In this document: in pieces, positions 1-10,057 of the stretch
Layout: every line of letters starts with the position of its first letter
Position numbering within the stretch: the first letter of the stretch is position 1
NCBI GenBank assembly: GCA_030681035.1
Contig: JAUXUI010000045.1
Location: forward strand, 62,001 to 126,000
From: Lysobacteraceae bacterium
Lineage (GTDB): Bacteria > Pseudomonadota > Gammaproteobacteria > Xanthomonadales > Xanthomonadaceae
Direction: 5' to 3'
DNA: 64,000 bases
The notes under the pieces: model-generated
Told to the model about the DNA's origin: nothing
Databases searched by the model: none
Seen by the model: only the letters and a program-made list of their open reading frames with translations
Made by a program: the position numbers and the translations under genes

Positions 1-901
1 CCAGACGCCCGGTATCCACGCGAATGGTCGTGTCGGCAGGCAGCGGCGCTGCGTTTCGCGTCGTCGCGGCACCTTCGGCTAGCGGATTTCCAGCACTGGT
101 TAGCCATTCATCGGGCAACTTTACCGCACCACCGGCAGGTGTTTTGGCCACTGCGGGTTGTGCATTGTCAGTATGGGCGTGATTACCTTCAAATGAATCC
201 AGCAGCGCCTCGAACTCATCGTCGGTCATCGGCGCCGCGTTCGTGGCAGCATCAGCTCCTGGGCTCTGCTCTACCTGACCCGGCACCTTCCCAGGCCCAT
301 ACAGTTCGTCAAGCAGCGCCTCGAACTCGCTATCGTCAATCGGGTCACCGTTGGCCTGTGCCACAGGCTTCATGTCAACCCCAACCATGGCGAGCAACGC
401 CTCAAACTCGCCTTCTACCGCATCACTAGTGCAGACTTTTTCTGGCGTTGCCGAATGTACCTGATTCGACGAAACCGCAACCGGTTCAGTAGCAGTTGCC
501 GCCGAAGTTTTGGCACGCGCAGCCGGTACCAGCAGCCGGTCCAGTAGCGCCGATGGTGCCGGCGTGATGACAGCGCCAGCGCGCAGCGATGCCATCATCT
601 GTTGCAGGCAATCGAGCGTATTCAACAAGGCATCAATGTAATCGGCATGCAAGCGCACGCGTCCCGAGCGTGCTTCATTCAACAGGTCTTCGCCACGATG
701 GCAAAGTTTCACCATCGGATCGATGGCGAGAAAGCCTGCGCCGCCCTTGACCGTGTGGAATGCCCGGAACACGGCATTGAGCAATTCTGGTGAATCAGGA
801 GCATCTTCGAGCGCAAGCAACTGGTCGCCCAGCCCGGCAACCAGTTCGCCGGCCTCCACCAGAAAGTCGGCAAGAATCTCGGCTTCGAAGGCGCTGTCCA
901 T
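1..901 (-). CDS. cheA: Chemotaxis histidine kinase CheA, N-terminal part (cut by window edge)
   Basis: CheA autophosphorylates on a histidine in its Hpt domain and passes phosphate to CheY at the chemoreceptor array. Only the first 300 residues are here; the kinase core lies outside the window. Residues 1-110 form an Hpt domain with the phospho-site motif HTVKGGAGF, His49 being the predicted phospho-acceptor. A linker rich in Ala/Pro/Thr follows, carrying three copies of a short acidic motif (E/D)-FEALL near residues 164, 190 and 227. The start at 901 follows the cheZ stop by six bases, so the gene is co-transcribed with cheY and cheZ. The linker motifs may be docking peptides for CheY or another partner (inference). 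Confidence 0.93.
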   Translation of the reverse strand, partial: MDSAFEAEILADFLVEAGELVAGLGDQLLALEDAPDSPELLNAVFRAFHTVKGGAGFLAIDPMVKLCHRGEDLLNEARSGRVRLHADYIDALLNTLDCLQQMMASLRAGAVITPAPSALLDRLLVPAARAKTSAATATEPVAVSSNQVHSATPEKVCTSDAVEGEFEALLAMVGVDMKPVAQANGDPIDDSEFEALLDELYGPGKVPGQVEQSPGADAATNAAPMTDDEFEALLDSFEGNHAHTDNAQPAVAKTPAGGAVKLPDEWLTSAGNPLAEGAATTRNAAPLPADTTIRVDTGRL

Positions 902-907
902 CACAGC

Positions 908-1552
908 TCAGAATCCAAACTGTGCGAGCAGGTCATCAACCTGCTCCTGCGTAGACGCGTCGCCGCGCGCTGCAGGCACAGCGCGTGGCTCGGATACACC
1001 GAGGGAACCGGCAAGCTGCACCAGCGACAGCACACTGACCTCAATGCGCGACAAAAACCCCGAGACCTGTTTCATCCGCTGGCCGGTCAGATCCTGCCAA
1101 CCCTGGGCAACGCGCAATTCGCTGATGTCGCCTCGGCACGATGTGGCGAACGCCAACACCGCTTCGCGCAATGCATCATCCGCGCCCGCAACACGCTCGC
1201 TTGCCGTGGCGCGCGCTGCTAACAGATCGGTTTGCGCCAGCAGGCGGTCGCCGATATCCAGACTGTGATGCGCTGCGCGCTCACTCAAGTCCAATGCTTC
1301 GTCAAGCCGTTTTCTGGCCTCGGGCATGCCACCGGGCTCGCCACTTTCCTCAGCCAGCGCACTGGCCACGTTTTTAACTGACTCGTGCAAGTCACGCGCC
1401 AGTTGCCCAAGTGCGATGAACAATGCGTTCTCACGTTCACGCACCATCTGGGTGATGGCGTCCTCGATTTCTTGCCCATCGCGCGATTGCAGCAAGGCGC
1501 GAATACGCTCCGGCAGGGCAGGCCCAATGTCCTTTGTGTCATCGATAATCAT
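908..1552 (-). CDS. cheZ: Protein phosphatase CheZ (CheY-P dephosphorylation)
   Basis: 214 aa. CheZ accelerates dephosphorylation of CheY-P, ending the motor-switching signal. The sequence has the long helical hairpin expected of the family, the catalytic segment QDLTGQ (Asp and Gln of the known active site) and the C-terminal CheY-binding tail DDLLAQFGF. It lies between cheY (9-base gap) and cheA (6-base gap) in one transcription unit. Length matches the family. Confidence 0.95.
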   Translation of the reverse strand: MIIDDTKDIGPALPERIRALLQSRDGQEIEDAITQMVRERENALFIALGQLARDLHESVKNVASALAEESGEPGGMPEARKRLDEALDLSERAAHHSLDIGDRLLAQTDLLAARATASERVAGADDALREAVLAFATSCRGDISELRVAQGWQDLTGQRMKQVSGFLSRIEVSVLSLVQLAGSLGVSEPRAVPAARGDASTQEQVDDLLAQFGF

Positions 1553-1561
1553 TCCGATTCC

Positions 1562-1954
1562 TCAAGATGCTGATGCCAGACGTTCAAAGATGCGGTCGAT
1601 TTTTTCCTTGAGCGTGGCCCCGGTAAATGGCTTGACGATGTAGCCGTTCACTCCACTTTGTGCGGCCTCGATGATTTGCTCACGGCTGTTTTCGGCGGTC
1701 ACCATCAACACCGGCATCGCCTTCAACGCGGGATCGGCGCGGATGGCCTTGAGCAGGTCGATGCCGGTCATACCCGGCATGTTCCAGTCGGTGACTACAA
1801 AATCGAATTTGGCTGCTTTGAGCATCGGCAGCGCGGTATTGCCATCGTCTGCCTCCTGGATGTTGGAGTAACCCAGTTCCTGAAGCAGGTTTTTGACGAT
1901 GCGGCGCATGGTCGAAAAATCGTCCACCACCAGAATTTTGATATTTCTGTCCAA
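1562..1954 (-). CDS. cheY: Chemotaxis response regulator CheY (TTG start)
   Basis: 130 aa single REC domain. When phosphorylated, CheY binds FliM/FliN and changes flagellar rotation. Visible hallmarks: acidic pair in [10 protein letters not shown], phospho-acceptor Asp in [11 protein letters not shown], the Thr of VTAEN and the Lys of YIVKPF. I place the start at a TTG (1954) because the REC domain begins there ([11 protein letters not shown]) and a GGAG lies six bases upstream. Reading further upstream adds about 32 residues that overlap the end of fliA and have no family counterpart. Followed directly by cheZ. Confidence 0.94.
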   Translation of the reverse strand: MDRNIKILVVDDFSTMRRIVKNLLQELGYSNIQEADDGNTALPMLKAAKFDFVVTDWNMPGMTGIDLLKAIRADPALKAMPVLMVTAENSREQIIEAAQSGVNGYIVKPFTGATLKEKIDRIFERLASAS

Positions 1955-1983
1955 GACACTCTCCAAAGAACCGTTACTGAACC

Positions 1984-2712
1984 TTACTTGCCACGCCAAT
2001 CCCGCAATCGTGAGCGCAAGCGCACCAGTGCCTGCCCATGTATCTGACACACCCGTGACTCGCTGACCCCCAGAACTTCGCCTATCTCCTTGAGATTCAA
2101 CTCTTGCTCGTAATACAACGACATCACCAGTTGTTCGCGTTCGGGCAACTGCGCTATCGACTCAACCAATGCTGCACGCTGGCGCGTGTCATCGAAAATG
2201 GCTGCGGGCCCCGGATCGCGCTCATCGGCAACATCCAGAGCATCCAGGCCATCATCGGAGCTACCCGACAAACTGAGGACCCGGCAACTGGAAGCATCGG
2301 CAAGCACGCTATGGTAATCATCAATACTGATACCCAGGCGCTTGGCAACTGCGGCATCTTCTGCATCACCGCCGGTTTCAGCTTCCACTTCGCGAATCGC
2401 CTCGCACACCTCGCGAAACTTGCGATGCACCGAGCGCGGCGTCCAGTCGGATTTGCGCAGTTCATCGAGCATGGCGCCACGAATCCGAATGCCGGCGTAG
2501 GTCTCGAAGCTGGCAGTCCGCGCCGGTGAATAATTGCGCGCTGCTTCAATCAAGCCCACCATGCCGGACTGAATCAGATCACCGACCTCAACACTGGAAG
2601 GCAGTCGCGCCATCAGGTGATAGGCGATACGACGCACCAGCACCGAGTGCAGCTTGACCATCTCCTCGATGGGTACGCGCTGTGCTTGCAGGTAGCCGGC
2701 ATCTGCACTCAT
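1984..2712 (-). CDS. fliA: Flagellar sigma factor FliA (sigma-28)
   Basis: 242 aa alternative sigma factor that directs RNA polymerase to late flagellar and chemotaxis promoters. Regions 2, 3 and 4 are recognisable: region 2 around [17 protein letters not shown], region 4 around [20 protein letters not shown] with a helix-turn-helix. Its gene starts two bases after the flhG stop, so it is read with flhF-flhG. A matching sigma-28-like promoter is seen upstream of fliC at 30020-30046. Confidence 0.96.
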   Translation of the reverse strand: MSADAGYLQAQRVPIEEMVKLHSVLVRRIAYHLMARLPSSVEVGDLIQSGMVGLIEAARNYSPARTASFETYAGIRIRGAMLDELRKSDWTPRSVHRKFREVCEAIREVEAETGGDAEDAAVAKRLGISIDDYHSVLADASSCRVLSLSGSSDDGLDALDVADERDPGPAAIFDDTRQRAALVESIAQLPEREQLVMSLYYEQELNLKEIGEVLGVSESRVCQIHGQALVRLRSRLRDWRGK

Positions 2713-2714
2713 GG

Positions 2715-3605
2715 TCAGGTATCCGAGACTAACTTGCCAACGGCCACCTGCCGCTCGGAAAAGAACGCGAGGTGTCCTTGCGCCTTGGGTTCACTGACCC
2801 ATGCATTGGCGGTATCGGCCAGCAATTGAAACGCCCGTGATGAACGCGCACCCGGAAAAATATCAACTACTGCGCTTTGCCGCCGGATCGCACGCTTGAG
2901 AAACTCGTCATCGGGAATCGCGCCCGCATAATCCAGAACCACTTTGAGAAAGCGATCCGTTACCCGCAGGATATTCTCGAACAGCCGCTTGCCGTGCATG
3001 TCATTGCGCACCATGTTGGCCAAGACGCGGAAGCGCTCGATACCGAAATCGCGGCTCAGCACCTTGATCAATGCGTAGGCATCGGTAATCGATGCCGGCT
3101 CGTCGCAAACGACAACGATGATTTCCTGTGCGGCCTGGCTGAGTACAGTGACACTGTCAGTGATACCGGCGGCGGTGTCGATCACCATCACATCCACCGG
3201 CTCGCGATAATCGGAAAACGCATGGATCAATGCGGAATATTCGGTGATGCCCAGTTGCGCCATGCGACGGGTGCCCGATGTCGCGGGCACTACCTTGAGA
3301 CCGCGTGGTGCCGGCAACACCAAGTCACTTACACTGCATTCGCCTGCCAACAGATGCGACAGGTTTCGACTCGGCTGCAAACCCAGTTGCACATCCACAT
3401 TGGCAAGGCCCAAATCGGCATCAAGCAACAGCACGTCCTGGCCGCCCATGGCGAGTGTCATCGCCAGGTTGACCGAAACGCTGGTCTTGCCGACACCGCC
3501 TTTGCCACTGGCGATGGCGATTACCTTTACCGGTTTGACGAACGTACGAGAGATCAGGCCATGGGCCTGGTTACCGGTCGGTTGCATGGGCGGTTTCGGA
3601 TTCAC
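2715..3605 (-). CDS. flhG: Flagellar number regulator FlhG/FleN (MinD-like ATPase)
   Basis: 296 aa ParA/MinD-type ATPase. FlhG (FleN) restrains flagellar number, acting with FlhF at the pole and as an anti-activator of FleQ in polar flagellates. The deviant Walker A SGKGGVGKTS is at residues 33-42, followed by DADLGLANVD, a typical FleN/FlhG sequence. The first about 25 residues form the N-terminal extension that contains an activator-helix-like segment in this family. It sits between flhF (9-base gap) and fliA (2-base gap). Confidence 0.95.
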   Translation of the reverse strand: MNPKPPMQPTGNQAHGLISRTFVKPVKVIAIASGKGGVGKTSVSVNLAMTLAMGGQDVLLLDADLGLANVDVQLGLQPSRNLSHLLAGECSVSDLVLPAPRGLKVVPATSGTRRMAQLGITEYSALIHAFSDYREPVDVMVIDTAAGITDSVTVLSQAAQEIIVVVCDEPASITDAYALIKVLSRDFGIERFRVLANMVRNDMHGKRLFENILRVTDRFLKVVLDYAGAIPDDEFLKRAIRRQSAVVDIFPGARSSRAFQLLADTANAWVSEPKAQGHLAFFSERQVAVGKLVSDT

Positions 3606-3614
3606 CAGATATCC

Positions 3615-4955
3615 TCAGGCCAGTGAGCCGGCGATCTTGCCAAAGCGCTCTGCCATCACACTATCATCGACCAAGGCATCATGATCGAGCATGCGCAAGG
3701 CGCGGCACACCAGCCGCTGTGCCTGCGGGCGAGCGATGTCCTCGGGCACCCGTTGCCCATCGGTAATGTAATCAATGCGCAGATGCTGTCGGATGGTTAC
3801 CGACAGCGCACCGCCAAGCACTGCTGCTTCATCAAGCTTGGTCAGCACACACCCCTCCGGGCGAAAGCGCGAGTAGGCTTTCGCGGCCTGTTCCAATGAC
3901 CCGGATTGGGCATTGGCTGCCAACACCAACAGCGGCGTAACCTGCGCCGGGCCATGCAGCAAGGCGTCGCCCAATGCGTCCATGCGCGGATCACCCTGAC
4001 AAAGCCCTGGGGTATCGATCAATACCAGCCGTTGATCGGACAACCGTGCGAGCAACTTGGCGAGTTCCTTGGCGCCGCTGGCCGCGTACACCGGCACACC
4101 GAGCAGACGTCCGTAGTGAAACAATTGCTCTTCCGCACCGATACGAAAATCATCGGTTGTCACCAGCGCCACCTGTTTGAGGCCATTGCGCAATACGTGA
4201 CGTGCAGCAAGCTTGGCGAGGGTTGTGGTTTTGCCGACACCGGTGGGGCCAATCAAGGCAATCATGCCACCTTTGTCCAGCGGTTCTGGCTCGATGATGG
4301 AGAGACGGTCAGCGAGCAGGCCCATGGGCAGATAGCGTGATTGCGCCGCCGTCATCTCAACTGGTAACTGCGAAACAATTTCGCTGGCAACGTCAGCGTC
4401 CAGACCCATACGGGTAAACTCGCGCAACATGCGCGCCTGCATCGGGCTTCGTTTGCCAAAATCTTTCCAGGCCATTCCGGAGAATTGAGATTCCAGCATG
4501 CTGCGCAGATCCGCCAATTCGCGTTGCATGCCCTCATATGCAGGCGGCGTGGTACCCGCCATCGCGGCCATGCCTGAAGCCTGACCAAAATGACTGCGGT
4601 CACGCACGCTGACGCCATTATTCTCGTTGATACTGCCCGGCGAGGATGTGAAGCGTTCCGCGTTATCCTTGATTCGGGTGATCGATTCGGGCAATGGCGG
4701 TTTGTTGGTCGTGCGTGGCATTGCTGCGACCGGCGCTGACTTCGGTCGTGCATTTTCGATATCCAGCCGACCCGCATCCCCCGCCTGCGCAGCGGCTTCA
4801 CGCACCAAAGACTCGTCATAGTCGATGGCAGCAATGATCTCAAAGCCATCGTCCGTACGACGCGTGGACAGGATGACCGCATCGGACCCCTGATCCTCGC
4901 GCACCTGACGCATCGCCTGACGCATGTCGTTGGCAACAAAGCGTTTTATTTTCAT
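3615..4955 (-). CDS. flhF: Polar flagellar GTPase FlhF
   Basis: 446 aa SRP-type GTPase that fixes the polar site of flagellar assembly. The N-terminal B domain begins MKIKRFVANDMRQAM, then an Ala/Pro/Thr-rich linker, then the NG domain with P-loop GPTGVGKTTTL near residue 240 and DTPGL further on. I chose the ATG at 4955 because GGAG stands six bases upstream and family members begin with this MKIKRF-like sequence; an upstream in-frame start would add 12 unrelated residues. The 60 bases between flhA and flhF show no clear promoter. Confidence 0.95.
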   Translation of the reverse strand: MKIKRFVANDMRQAMRQVREDQGSDAVILSTRRTDDGFEIIAAIDYDESLVREAAAQAGDAGRLDIENARPKSAPVAAMPRTTNKPPLPESITRIKDNAERFTSSPGSINENNGVSVRDRSHFGQASGMAAMAGTTPPAYEGMQRELADLRSMLESQFSGMAWKDFGKRSPMQARMLREFTRMGLDADVASEIVSQLPVEMTAAQSRYLPMGLLADRLSIIEPEPLDKGGMIALIGPTGVGKTTTLAKLAARHVLRNGLKQVALVTTDDFRIGAEEQLFHYGRLLGVPVYAASGAKELAKLLARLSDQRLVLIDTPGLCQGDPRMDALGDALLHGPAQVTPLLVLAANAQSGSLEQAAKAYSRFRPEGCVLTKLDEAAVLGGALSVTIRQHLRIDYITDGQRVPEDIARPQAQRLVCRALRMLDHDALVDDSVMAERFGKIAGSLA

Positions 4956-5015
4956 GCCGATCTCCACGCAAACTTCCTCCAACTGGCGCAACGCAATTGC
5001 ATTGAACCTGACCCG

Positions 5016-7103
5016 CTACGAACCCAATGCTGCGACCAGACGCACCCGGCGGTTATCCGGCACTTCGTTGTAAGCCAGCACATGCAGACCAGGTGCCGCT
5101 GGCCGCATGAAACGCGCCAACCACGACCGCAATGCCGGTGCTACCAACAACACGGCGGCTTCTCCCGCCAACTCCTGTTTGTGTACCAACTCGGCGACAT
5201 TGCGCTGCAACCGTTCCGCCAGCGCGGGTTCAATGGCCGCCGCCGGACCACCACCTTGTACTGACTGAAGCAAGATCTGTTCCAGCTTTGGCTCCAACGT
5301 CAACACCGGCACCTCTGCACTTATCCCACTGATTTCCTGGACTATTTGCCGGCCCAGTGCAGTGCGCACCGCAGAAGTGAGTGCGGCAGGATCCTGGCTA
5401 CCACCGGCATGCTCCGCCAAAGACTCGACGATGGTGCGGATGTTGCGGATCGGTACGCGTTCGGCCAGCAGGTTCTGCAACACCTTGACCACCACCCCCA
5501 ACGGCAAGCGCTTGGGCACCAGATCCTCGACCAGTTTGGGTGCGCTTTGTGCGAGGCGGTCCAGCATCTGCTGCACTTCTTCATGACCCAGCAACTCGTG
5601 CGCGTGCGACTGCAACAGGTGACTGAGGTGCGTTGCGATCACGGTGCCGGGATCGACGATGGTGTAACCCAACGACTGCGCGTGATCGCGCGCACCCGAT
5701 TCAATCCAGATCGCTTCCAGGCCGAACGCCGGGTCGCGGGTCGGAATGCCAACCAGCGTGCCCTGCACCCGTCCCGGGTTGATCGCCAGTGAGCGATCGG
5801 GATACACCTCGGCCTCACCCAGCGGAACCCCCATCAAGCTGATGCGATAGGCATTGGGCGACATGTCGAGGTTGTCACGGATATGGACGGCAGGCACCAG
5901 AAAGCCGAGGTCCTGCGACAGCTTTTTGCGCACCGCGCGAATGCGGTTCATCAATTCACCGCCCTGGTTGCGATCAACCAGTGGAATCAGGCGATAGCCC
6001 ACCTCCAGTCCGATTACATCCACCGCAGCGACATCTTCCCAGCCCAGATCGGCCTGCTCGGCCGCCTTGGGCGACTTGTCGGTGGCCAGTTGCTGCTCGG
6101 GTGCTTTCTCGGCAACCGGGTTCAAGCGCCGATGCATCAGATGCGCACCAGCGCCACAGACCGCGCCGAGCATCAGGAACGCCATGTTCGGCATGCCCGG
6201 AATCAGACCCATGGCCACCAGCACCGCTGCCGCCACCGCCAGCACCTTGGGCTGGCCCAGCACCTGCGACACCAACTGCTCGCCCATGTTTTGCCGCTTG
6301 GACATGCGGGTAACAATCACCGCTGCCGCAATCGACAGCATCAAGGCTGGCACCTGTGCGACCAGACCATCACCAATGGTCAGCAACACATAGATACGTG
6401 CGGCATCGGCCATGCTCAGACCATGCTGAAACACGCCCACGGCAAAGCCGCCGAGAATGTTGATGAACAAGATCAGGATGCCGGCAATCGCATCGCCGCG
6501 CACGAACTTGCTGGCACCATCCATCGAACCGTAAAAATCCGCTTCCTCGCGCACCTCGGTACGCCGTTCGCGCGCCTGATCCTGGGTGATCAGTCCGGCA
6601 TTGAGATCGGCATCGATCGCCATCTGCTTGCCGGGCATGGCATCGAGGGTGAAGCGTGCGGTAACTTCCGATACGCGGGTGGAACCCTTGGTGACCACCA
6701 CAAAGTTGATGATAGTGATGATCGAAAACACCACCAGGCCAACCGCGAAGTTGCCACCGATGACGAATGATCCGAAGGCTTCGATCACCTGACCGGCTGC
6801 ACCGGGGCCTTCATGGCCATTGATCAGCACCACACGCGTGGATGCCACATTCAATGCCAGGCGCAACAAAGTACCGGCCAGCACCACGGTGGGGAATGCG
6901 GCCAGATCGAGCGGGCGCTGTGCGTAAATGACCGCCAACAGAATCACCAGCGACAGCGCGATGTTGAAGCTGAACAGCAAATCCAGAATGACTGCCGGCA
7001 ACGGCAACATCATCATGGCCAATGCAACCAGCACCAGGAACGGGGCGAGCAGTCCGCGCCGTCCTACCAATTTGACCGAATCCATGAATGCGGTAGTGGC
7101 CAT
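5016..7103 (-). CDS. flhA: Flagellar type III export gate protein FlhA
   Basis: 695 aa, the usual length. FlhA forms the nonameric export-gate ring and docks chaperone-substrate complexes. Residues 1-330 hold about eight membrane segments with the conserved cytoplasmic loop (DAMPGKQMAIDADLNAG). Residues from about 350 form the cytoplasmic domain starting near DLGWEDVAAVDVIGLEVGY. It starts three bases after the flhB stop, so export-gate genes fliO-P-Q-R-flhB-flhA form an unbroken run. Confidence 0.97.
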   Translation of the reverse strand: MATTAFMDSVKLVGRRGLLAPFLVLVALAMMMLPLPAVILDLLFSFNIALSLVILLAVIYAQRPLDLAAFPTVVLAGTLLRLALNVASTRVVLINGHEGPGAAGQVIEAFGSFVIGGNFAVGLVVFSIITIINFVVVTKGSTRVSEVTARFTLDAMPGKQMAIDADLNAGLITQDQARERRTEVREEADFYGSMDGASKFVRGDAIAGILILFINILGGFAVGVFQHGLSMADAARIYVLLTIGDGLVAQVPALMLSIAAAVIVTRMSKRQNMGEQLVSQVLGQPKVLAVAAAVLVAMGLIPGMPNMAFLMLGAVCGAGAHLMHRRLNPVAEKAPEQQLATDKSPKAAEQADLGWEDVAAVDVIGLEVGYRLIPLVDRNQGGELMNRIRAVRKKLSQDLGFLVPAVHIRDNLDMSPNAYRISLMGVPLGEAEVYPDRSLAINPGRVQGTLVGIPTRDPAFGLEAIWIESGARDHAQSLGYTIVDPGTVIATHLSHLLQSHAHELLGHEEVQQMLDRLAQSAPKLVEDLVPKRLPLGVVVKVLQNLLAERVPIRNIRTIVESLAEHAGGSQDPAALTSAVRTALGRQIVQEISGISAEVPVLTLEPKLEQILLQSVQGGGPAAAIEPALAERLQRNVAELVHKQELAGEAAVLLVAPALRSWLARFMRPAAPGLHVLAYNEVPDNRRVRLVAALGS

Positions 7104-7106
7104 GGC

Positions 7107-8258
7107 TCAACGATGCTCCTTGTGGCGGATACGCGGCCCGAGCAGTGCGGGGTCTATTTGTGGCTGTGGTGCATCGGGCAACGGCTCGCCTTGGCGCAGA
7201 GCGCGGCGCAACCGGAAGACATAAGCAAGCACTTGCGCAACCGCCACGTACAGTGCGGTCGGAATCGGACGGCCGATGTCGGCATGGCGATACAGGGCGC
7301 GTGCCAAGGGTGGCGACTCCACCGTGATCACGTCGTGCTCTTTGGCAATCGCGCGAATCTGCGCGGCGATCAGATCCGCACCCTTGGCAACCACCACCGG
7401 CGCACGCATTTTTTTATCGTCGTAACGCAACGCAACGGCAAAGTGGGTTGGGTTGGTAATCACCACGTCGGCCTTGGGCACGTCGGTCATCATCCGGCGC
7501 TTGGCCATCTCCTGCTGCAACTGGCGGATCTTGCTGCGCACTTCCGGGTTGCCATCGGATTCCTTGTTTTCGCGCTTGAGTTCCTCTTTGGTCATGCGCA
7601 TGCGTTTCTTGAAATCGTACATCTGCCACGGCACATCCACTGCGGCGATCAGGATCAACCCACTGGCCAGCGCCACACCCGACCAGCCGATCACCGACAA
7701 GGCATGGATGATTCCCTGTGCCGATGGCTCCAGAGCGAACGCCTCGAACCGCGAAGCGAGATAGCCGAGCAAGAACCAGGTAATCACCGCAACCACCAGA
7801 AACTTGGCGAATGCCTTGCCCAGCTCAACCACGCCGCGCAGCGAAAACAGCCGTTTCAAGCCGCTGATCGGATTGAAGCGCTCGGGTTTTGGGGTAAGGG
7901 CTTCAGCGCTGAATATCCAGCCACCCACGGCCAGATTGCCGGCGATGGCGGCCAGCGTGCTGACCAGCAACGGCACCGCAAGCACGATCAAACCGAGCAC
8001 GACCGCCGACGCGAGCGCGTCGCTCATCACGTCATCAGAAACGAGCTGCTCCGGGCGATACACCAGCCCGACCTGAAGCAGAGCCTTGGCGCCATACGCC
8101 AATGGCGCGGTAACCAGTACCAGCGACAGCAGCACACCAATGGTGACCACGGCACCAGCGAGATCACGCGAGCGCACCACCTCGCCGCGATCACGCGCCT
8201 CGCTGAGGCGGCGTTCAGTAGGTTCTTCGGTGCGATCTTGCTGTTCGGTTTCGTCCAT
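7107..8258 (-). CDS. flhB: Flagellar export switch protein FlhB
   Basis: 383 aa. FlhB has four N-terminal membrane segments and a cytoplasmic domain that self-cleaves to switch export from rod/hook to filament substrates. The autocleavage motif NPTH is intact at residues 269-272, the same numbering as in enteric FlhB. The highly charged N-terminus (DETEQQDRTEEPTERRL) is typical. It follows fliR by three bases and precedes flhA by three. Confidence 0.97.
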   Translation of the reverse strand: MDETEQQDRTEEPTERRLSEARDRGEVVRSRDLAGAVVTIGVLLSLVLVTAPLAYGAKALLQVGLVYRPEQLVSDDVMSDALASAVVLGLIVLAVPLLVSTLAAIAGNLAVGGWIFSAEALTPKPERFNPISGLKRLFSLRGVVELGKAFAKFLVVAVITWFLLGYLASRFEAFALEPSAQGIIHALSVIGWSGVALASGLILIAAVDVPWQMYDFKKRMRMTKEELKRENKESDGNPEVRSKIRQLQQEMAKRRMMTDVPKADVVITNPTHFAVALRYDDKKMRAPVVVAKGADLIAAQIRAIAKEHDVITVESPPLARALYRHADIGRPIPTALYVAVAQVLAYVFRLRRALRQGEPLPDAPQPQIDPALLGPRIRHKEHR

Positions 8259-8261
8259 GGC

Positions 8262-9026
8262 CTACAACCAGTCGCCAAGATGCGTCATGGCATCGGTGAA
8301 CAAACCCTGGAACACCGGCAATACCGAGCCAAGGCTCAACCAGATCACCAGAAAACCAATCGCCAACGCCGTGGGAAATCCCACCGCGAACAGGTTCATG
8401 CCCGGCGCAGCGCGGCTCATCACGCCAAAACCCAGGTTGACCACCAAAATGGCGGTGACTGCGGGCAACGCCACCCGCACCGCGCCCGAGAACAACACTT
8501 CGCCGTACAACACCACTTCGCGCCAAAGCCCAACCGGCAGCTGATCATTGCCAATCGGGGCCATGCTGAAGCTCATTGCCAATGCCTCAATCAGCGCCAA
8601 ATGGCCATCCATCGCGATGAACAGCAGGGTCGCCAGCAAGCCATAAAACTGACCAAGCTGCGGTGTGCGCGCGCCAGACACCGGATCGACGACCTCGCCA
8701 AAACCCAGGCCCATACTCAAGCCGATGACCTGTCCACCAAAGGTGACCGCTTCGATCACCAGACGCAGCATCAGCCCGATCAGGCCGCCGATCATCAGTT
8801 CACGTGCCATCACGGCGATACCGGCAACCTCGAACGGGCTGGCTGTCGGTGGCTCGATCACTGGTGCCAGCAGCACCGCCAACGCCACCACCAGACCTAC
8901 CCGCACCCGCCTTGGAATCGTCATCGCGCTGAATAACGGCGCAATCAGCATGAAGCCGACGATCCGGCCCATCGGCCACATCAGGCGCTGCATCCATTCG
9001 GCCAGCATGGCGAAGGTGAGTGTCAT
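8262..9026 (-). CDS. fliR: Flagellar export gate protein FliR
   Basis: 254 aa hydrophobic protein with about six membrane segments and the internal sequence GFGEVVDPVSGARTPQLGQF typical of FliR. It builds the FliP5-Q4-R1 export channel with its upstream neighbours. Starts seven bases after the fliQ stop; next gene is flhB. Confidence 0.95.
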   Translation of the reverse strand: MTLTFAMLAEWMQRLMWPMGRIVGFMLIAPLFSAMTIPRRVRVGLVVALAVLLAPVIEPPTASPFEVAGIAVMARELMIGGLIGLMLRLVIEAVTFGGQVIGLSMGLGFGEVVDPVSGARTPQLGQFYGLLATLLFIAMDGHLALIEALAMSFSMAPIGNDQLPVGLWREVVLYGEVLFSGAVRVALPAVTAILVVNLGFGVMSRAAPGMNLFAVGFPTALAIGFLVIWLSLGSVLPVFQGLFTDAMTHLGDWL

Positions 9027-9033
9027 CGTCGCC

Positions 9034-9303
9034 TCAGCTCACCAGATCCGGAAGGCTCTGGATCAAGGCACGGGTGAACTCGACCAAGGTGCGCAACATC
9101 CACGAGCCGGTAATGGCAAGCACCAGCCCCACCACCAGCAGCTTGGGGATAAAGCTCAGGGTCATTTCGTTGATCTGGGTTGCGGCCTGAAACATGCCGA
9201 TCAGCAGACCAACCGCAAGTGCGCTGAGCAGCATCGGCGCGCTGAGGATCATGATGAGCCACAGCGCGCGCTGACCAATTTCAATCACCGATTCGGGTGT
9301 CAT
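9034..9303 (-). CDS. fliQ: Flagellar export gate protein FliQ
   Basis: 89 aa, two membrane hairpins, beginning MTPESVIEIGQRALW, the usual FliQ start. An upstream in-frame codon would add 12 residues overlapping the end of fliP; family length argues for 9303. Component of the FliPQR channel. Confidence 0.95.
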   Translation of the reverse strand: MTPESVIEIGQRALWLIMILSAPMLLSALAVGLLIGMFQAATQINEMTLSFIPKLLVVGLVLAITGSWMLRTLVEFTRALIQSLPDLVS

Positions 9304-9316
9304 CGCACTCTCCGTG

Positions 9317-10057
9317 TCAGACGTAAAAGCTGCCAGCAAGCGTGCCGATCAGCAGCGACCAACCATCAACCAATACGAACAGCATCACCTTGAATGGCAA
9401 CGAGATGATCATCGGTGACAGCATCATCATGCCCATCGACATCAACAGACTGGACACCACCAGATCGATCACCAGAAATGGTACGAACAACAAAAACCCC
9501 ATCTGGAAAGCGGTCTTGAGCTCGCTGGTGACGAACGATGGCACCAGCACCTGCAACGGCACCTCTTCGCGGCTGGCGTAATCGCCACTGCGCGCGATGC
9601 GGGCGAACATTTCCAGATCGCTGTCGCGCGTTTGCGCCAGCATGAAGCCGCGGAATGGTTGAACTGCACGCTCCAGAGCCTGACTTTGGGTAATCGTGCC
9701 ATCCATGTAAGGCTGCACCCCTTCCTCCCATGATTTGGTCAACACTGGCGACATGATGAAAGCAGTCAAGAACAAGGACAGGCCAAGCAACACCTGATTG
9801 GGTGGCGTTTGCGCGCTGCCGATAGCCTGGCGCATGAAACTGAGCACGATGATGATGCGGGTGAACGAGGTCATCATCAGCAAAATGGCAGGCAACAACG
9901 TCAACGATGTCATCAACAGCAAAATCTGGATGCTCAAGCTCCAGGTCTGCGCACCATCAGCGCCGGTTTGCACAGAAACCATCGGCAGGGATTGCGCATC
10001 CGCCGCCAATGGCAGCAGCGTGAACAGCACCAGCAACAACGCGCTATTCGATCTCAT
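9317..10057 (-). CDS. fliP: Flagellar export gate protein FliP
   Basis: 246 aa with a cleavable signal peptide ([17 protein letters not shown]) and four membrane segments. Signature sequences include [18 protein letters not shown] and PPNQVLLGL. FliP is the main subunit of the export channel. Its ATG overlaps the fliO stop by four bases, consistent with translational coupling. Confidence 0.96.
   Translation of the reverse strand: MRSNSALLLVLFTLLPLAADAQSLPMVSVQTGADGAQTWSLSIQILLLMTSLTLLPAILLMMTSFTRIIIVLSFMRQAIGSAQTPPNQVLLGLSLFLTAFIMSPVLTKSWEEGVQPYMDGTITQSQALERAVQPFRGFMLAQTRDSDLEMFARIARSGDYASREEVPLQVLVPSFVTSELKTAFQMGFLLFVPFLVIDLVVSSLLMSMGMMMLSPMIISLPFKVMLFVLVDGWSLLIGTLAGSFYV

Noticed and set aside
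6813-8936. Plus-strand open frame of 707 codons
   Set aside because: Antisense to flhA, flhB and fliR; composition (His/Gln-rich) and lack of any recognisable domain mark it as a shadow.
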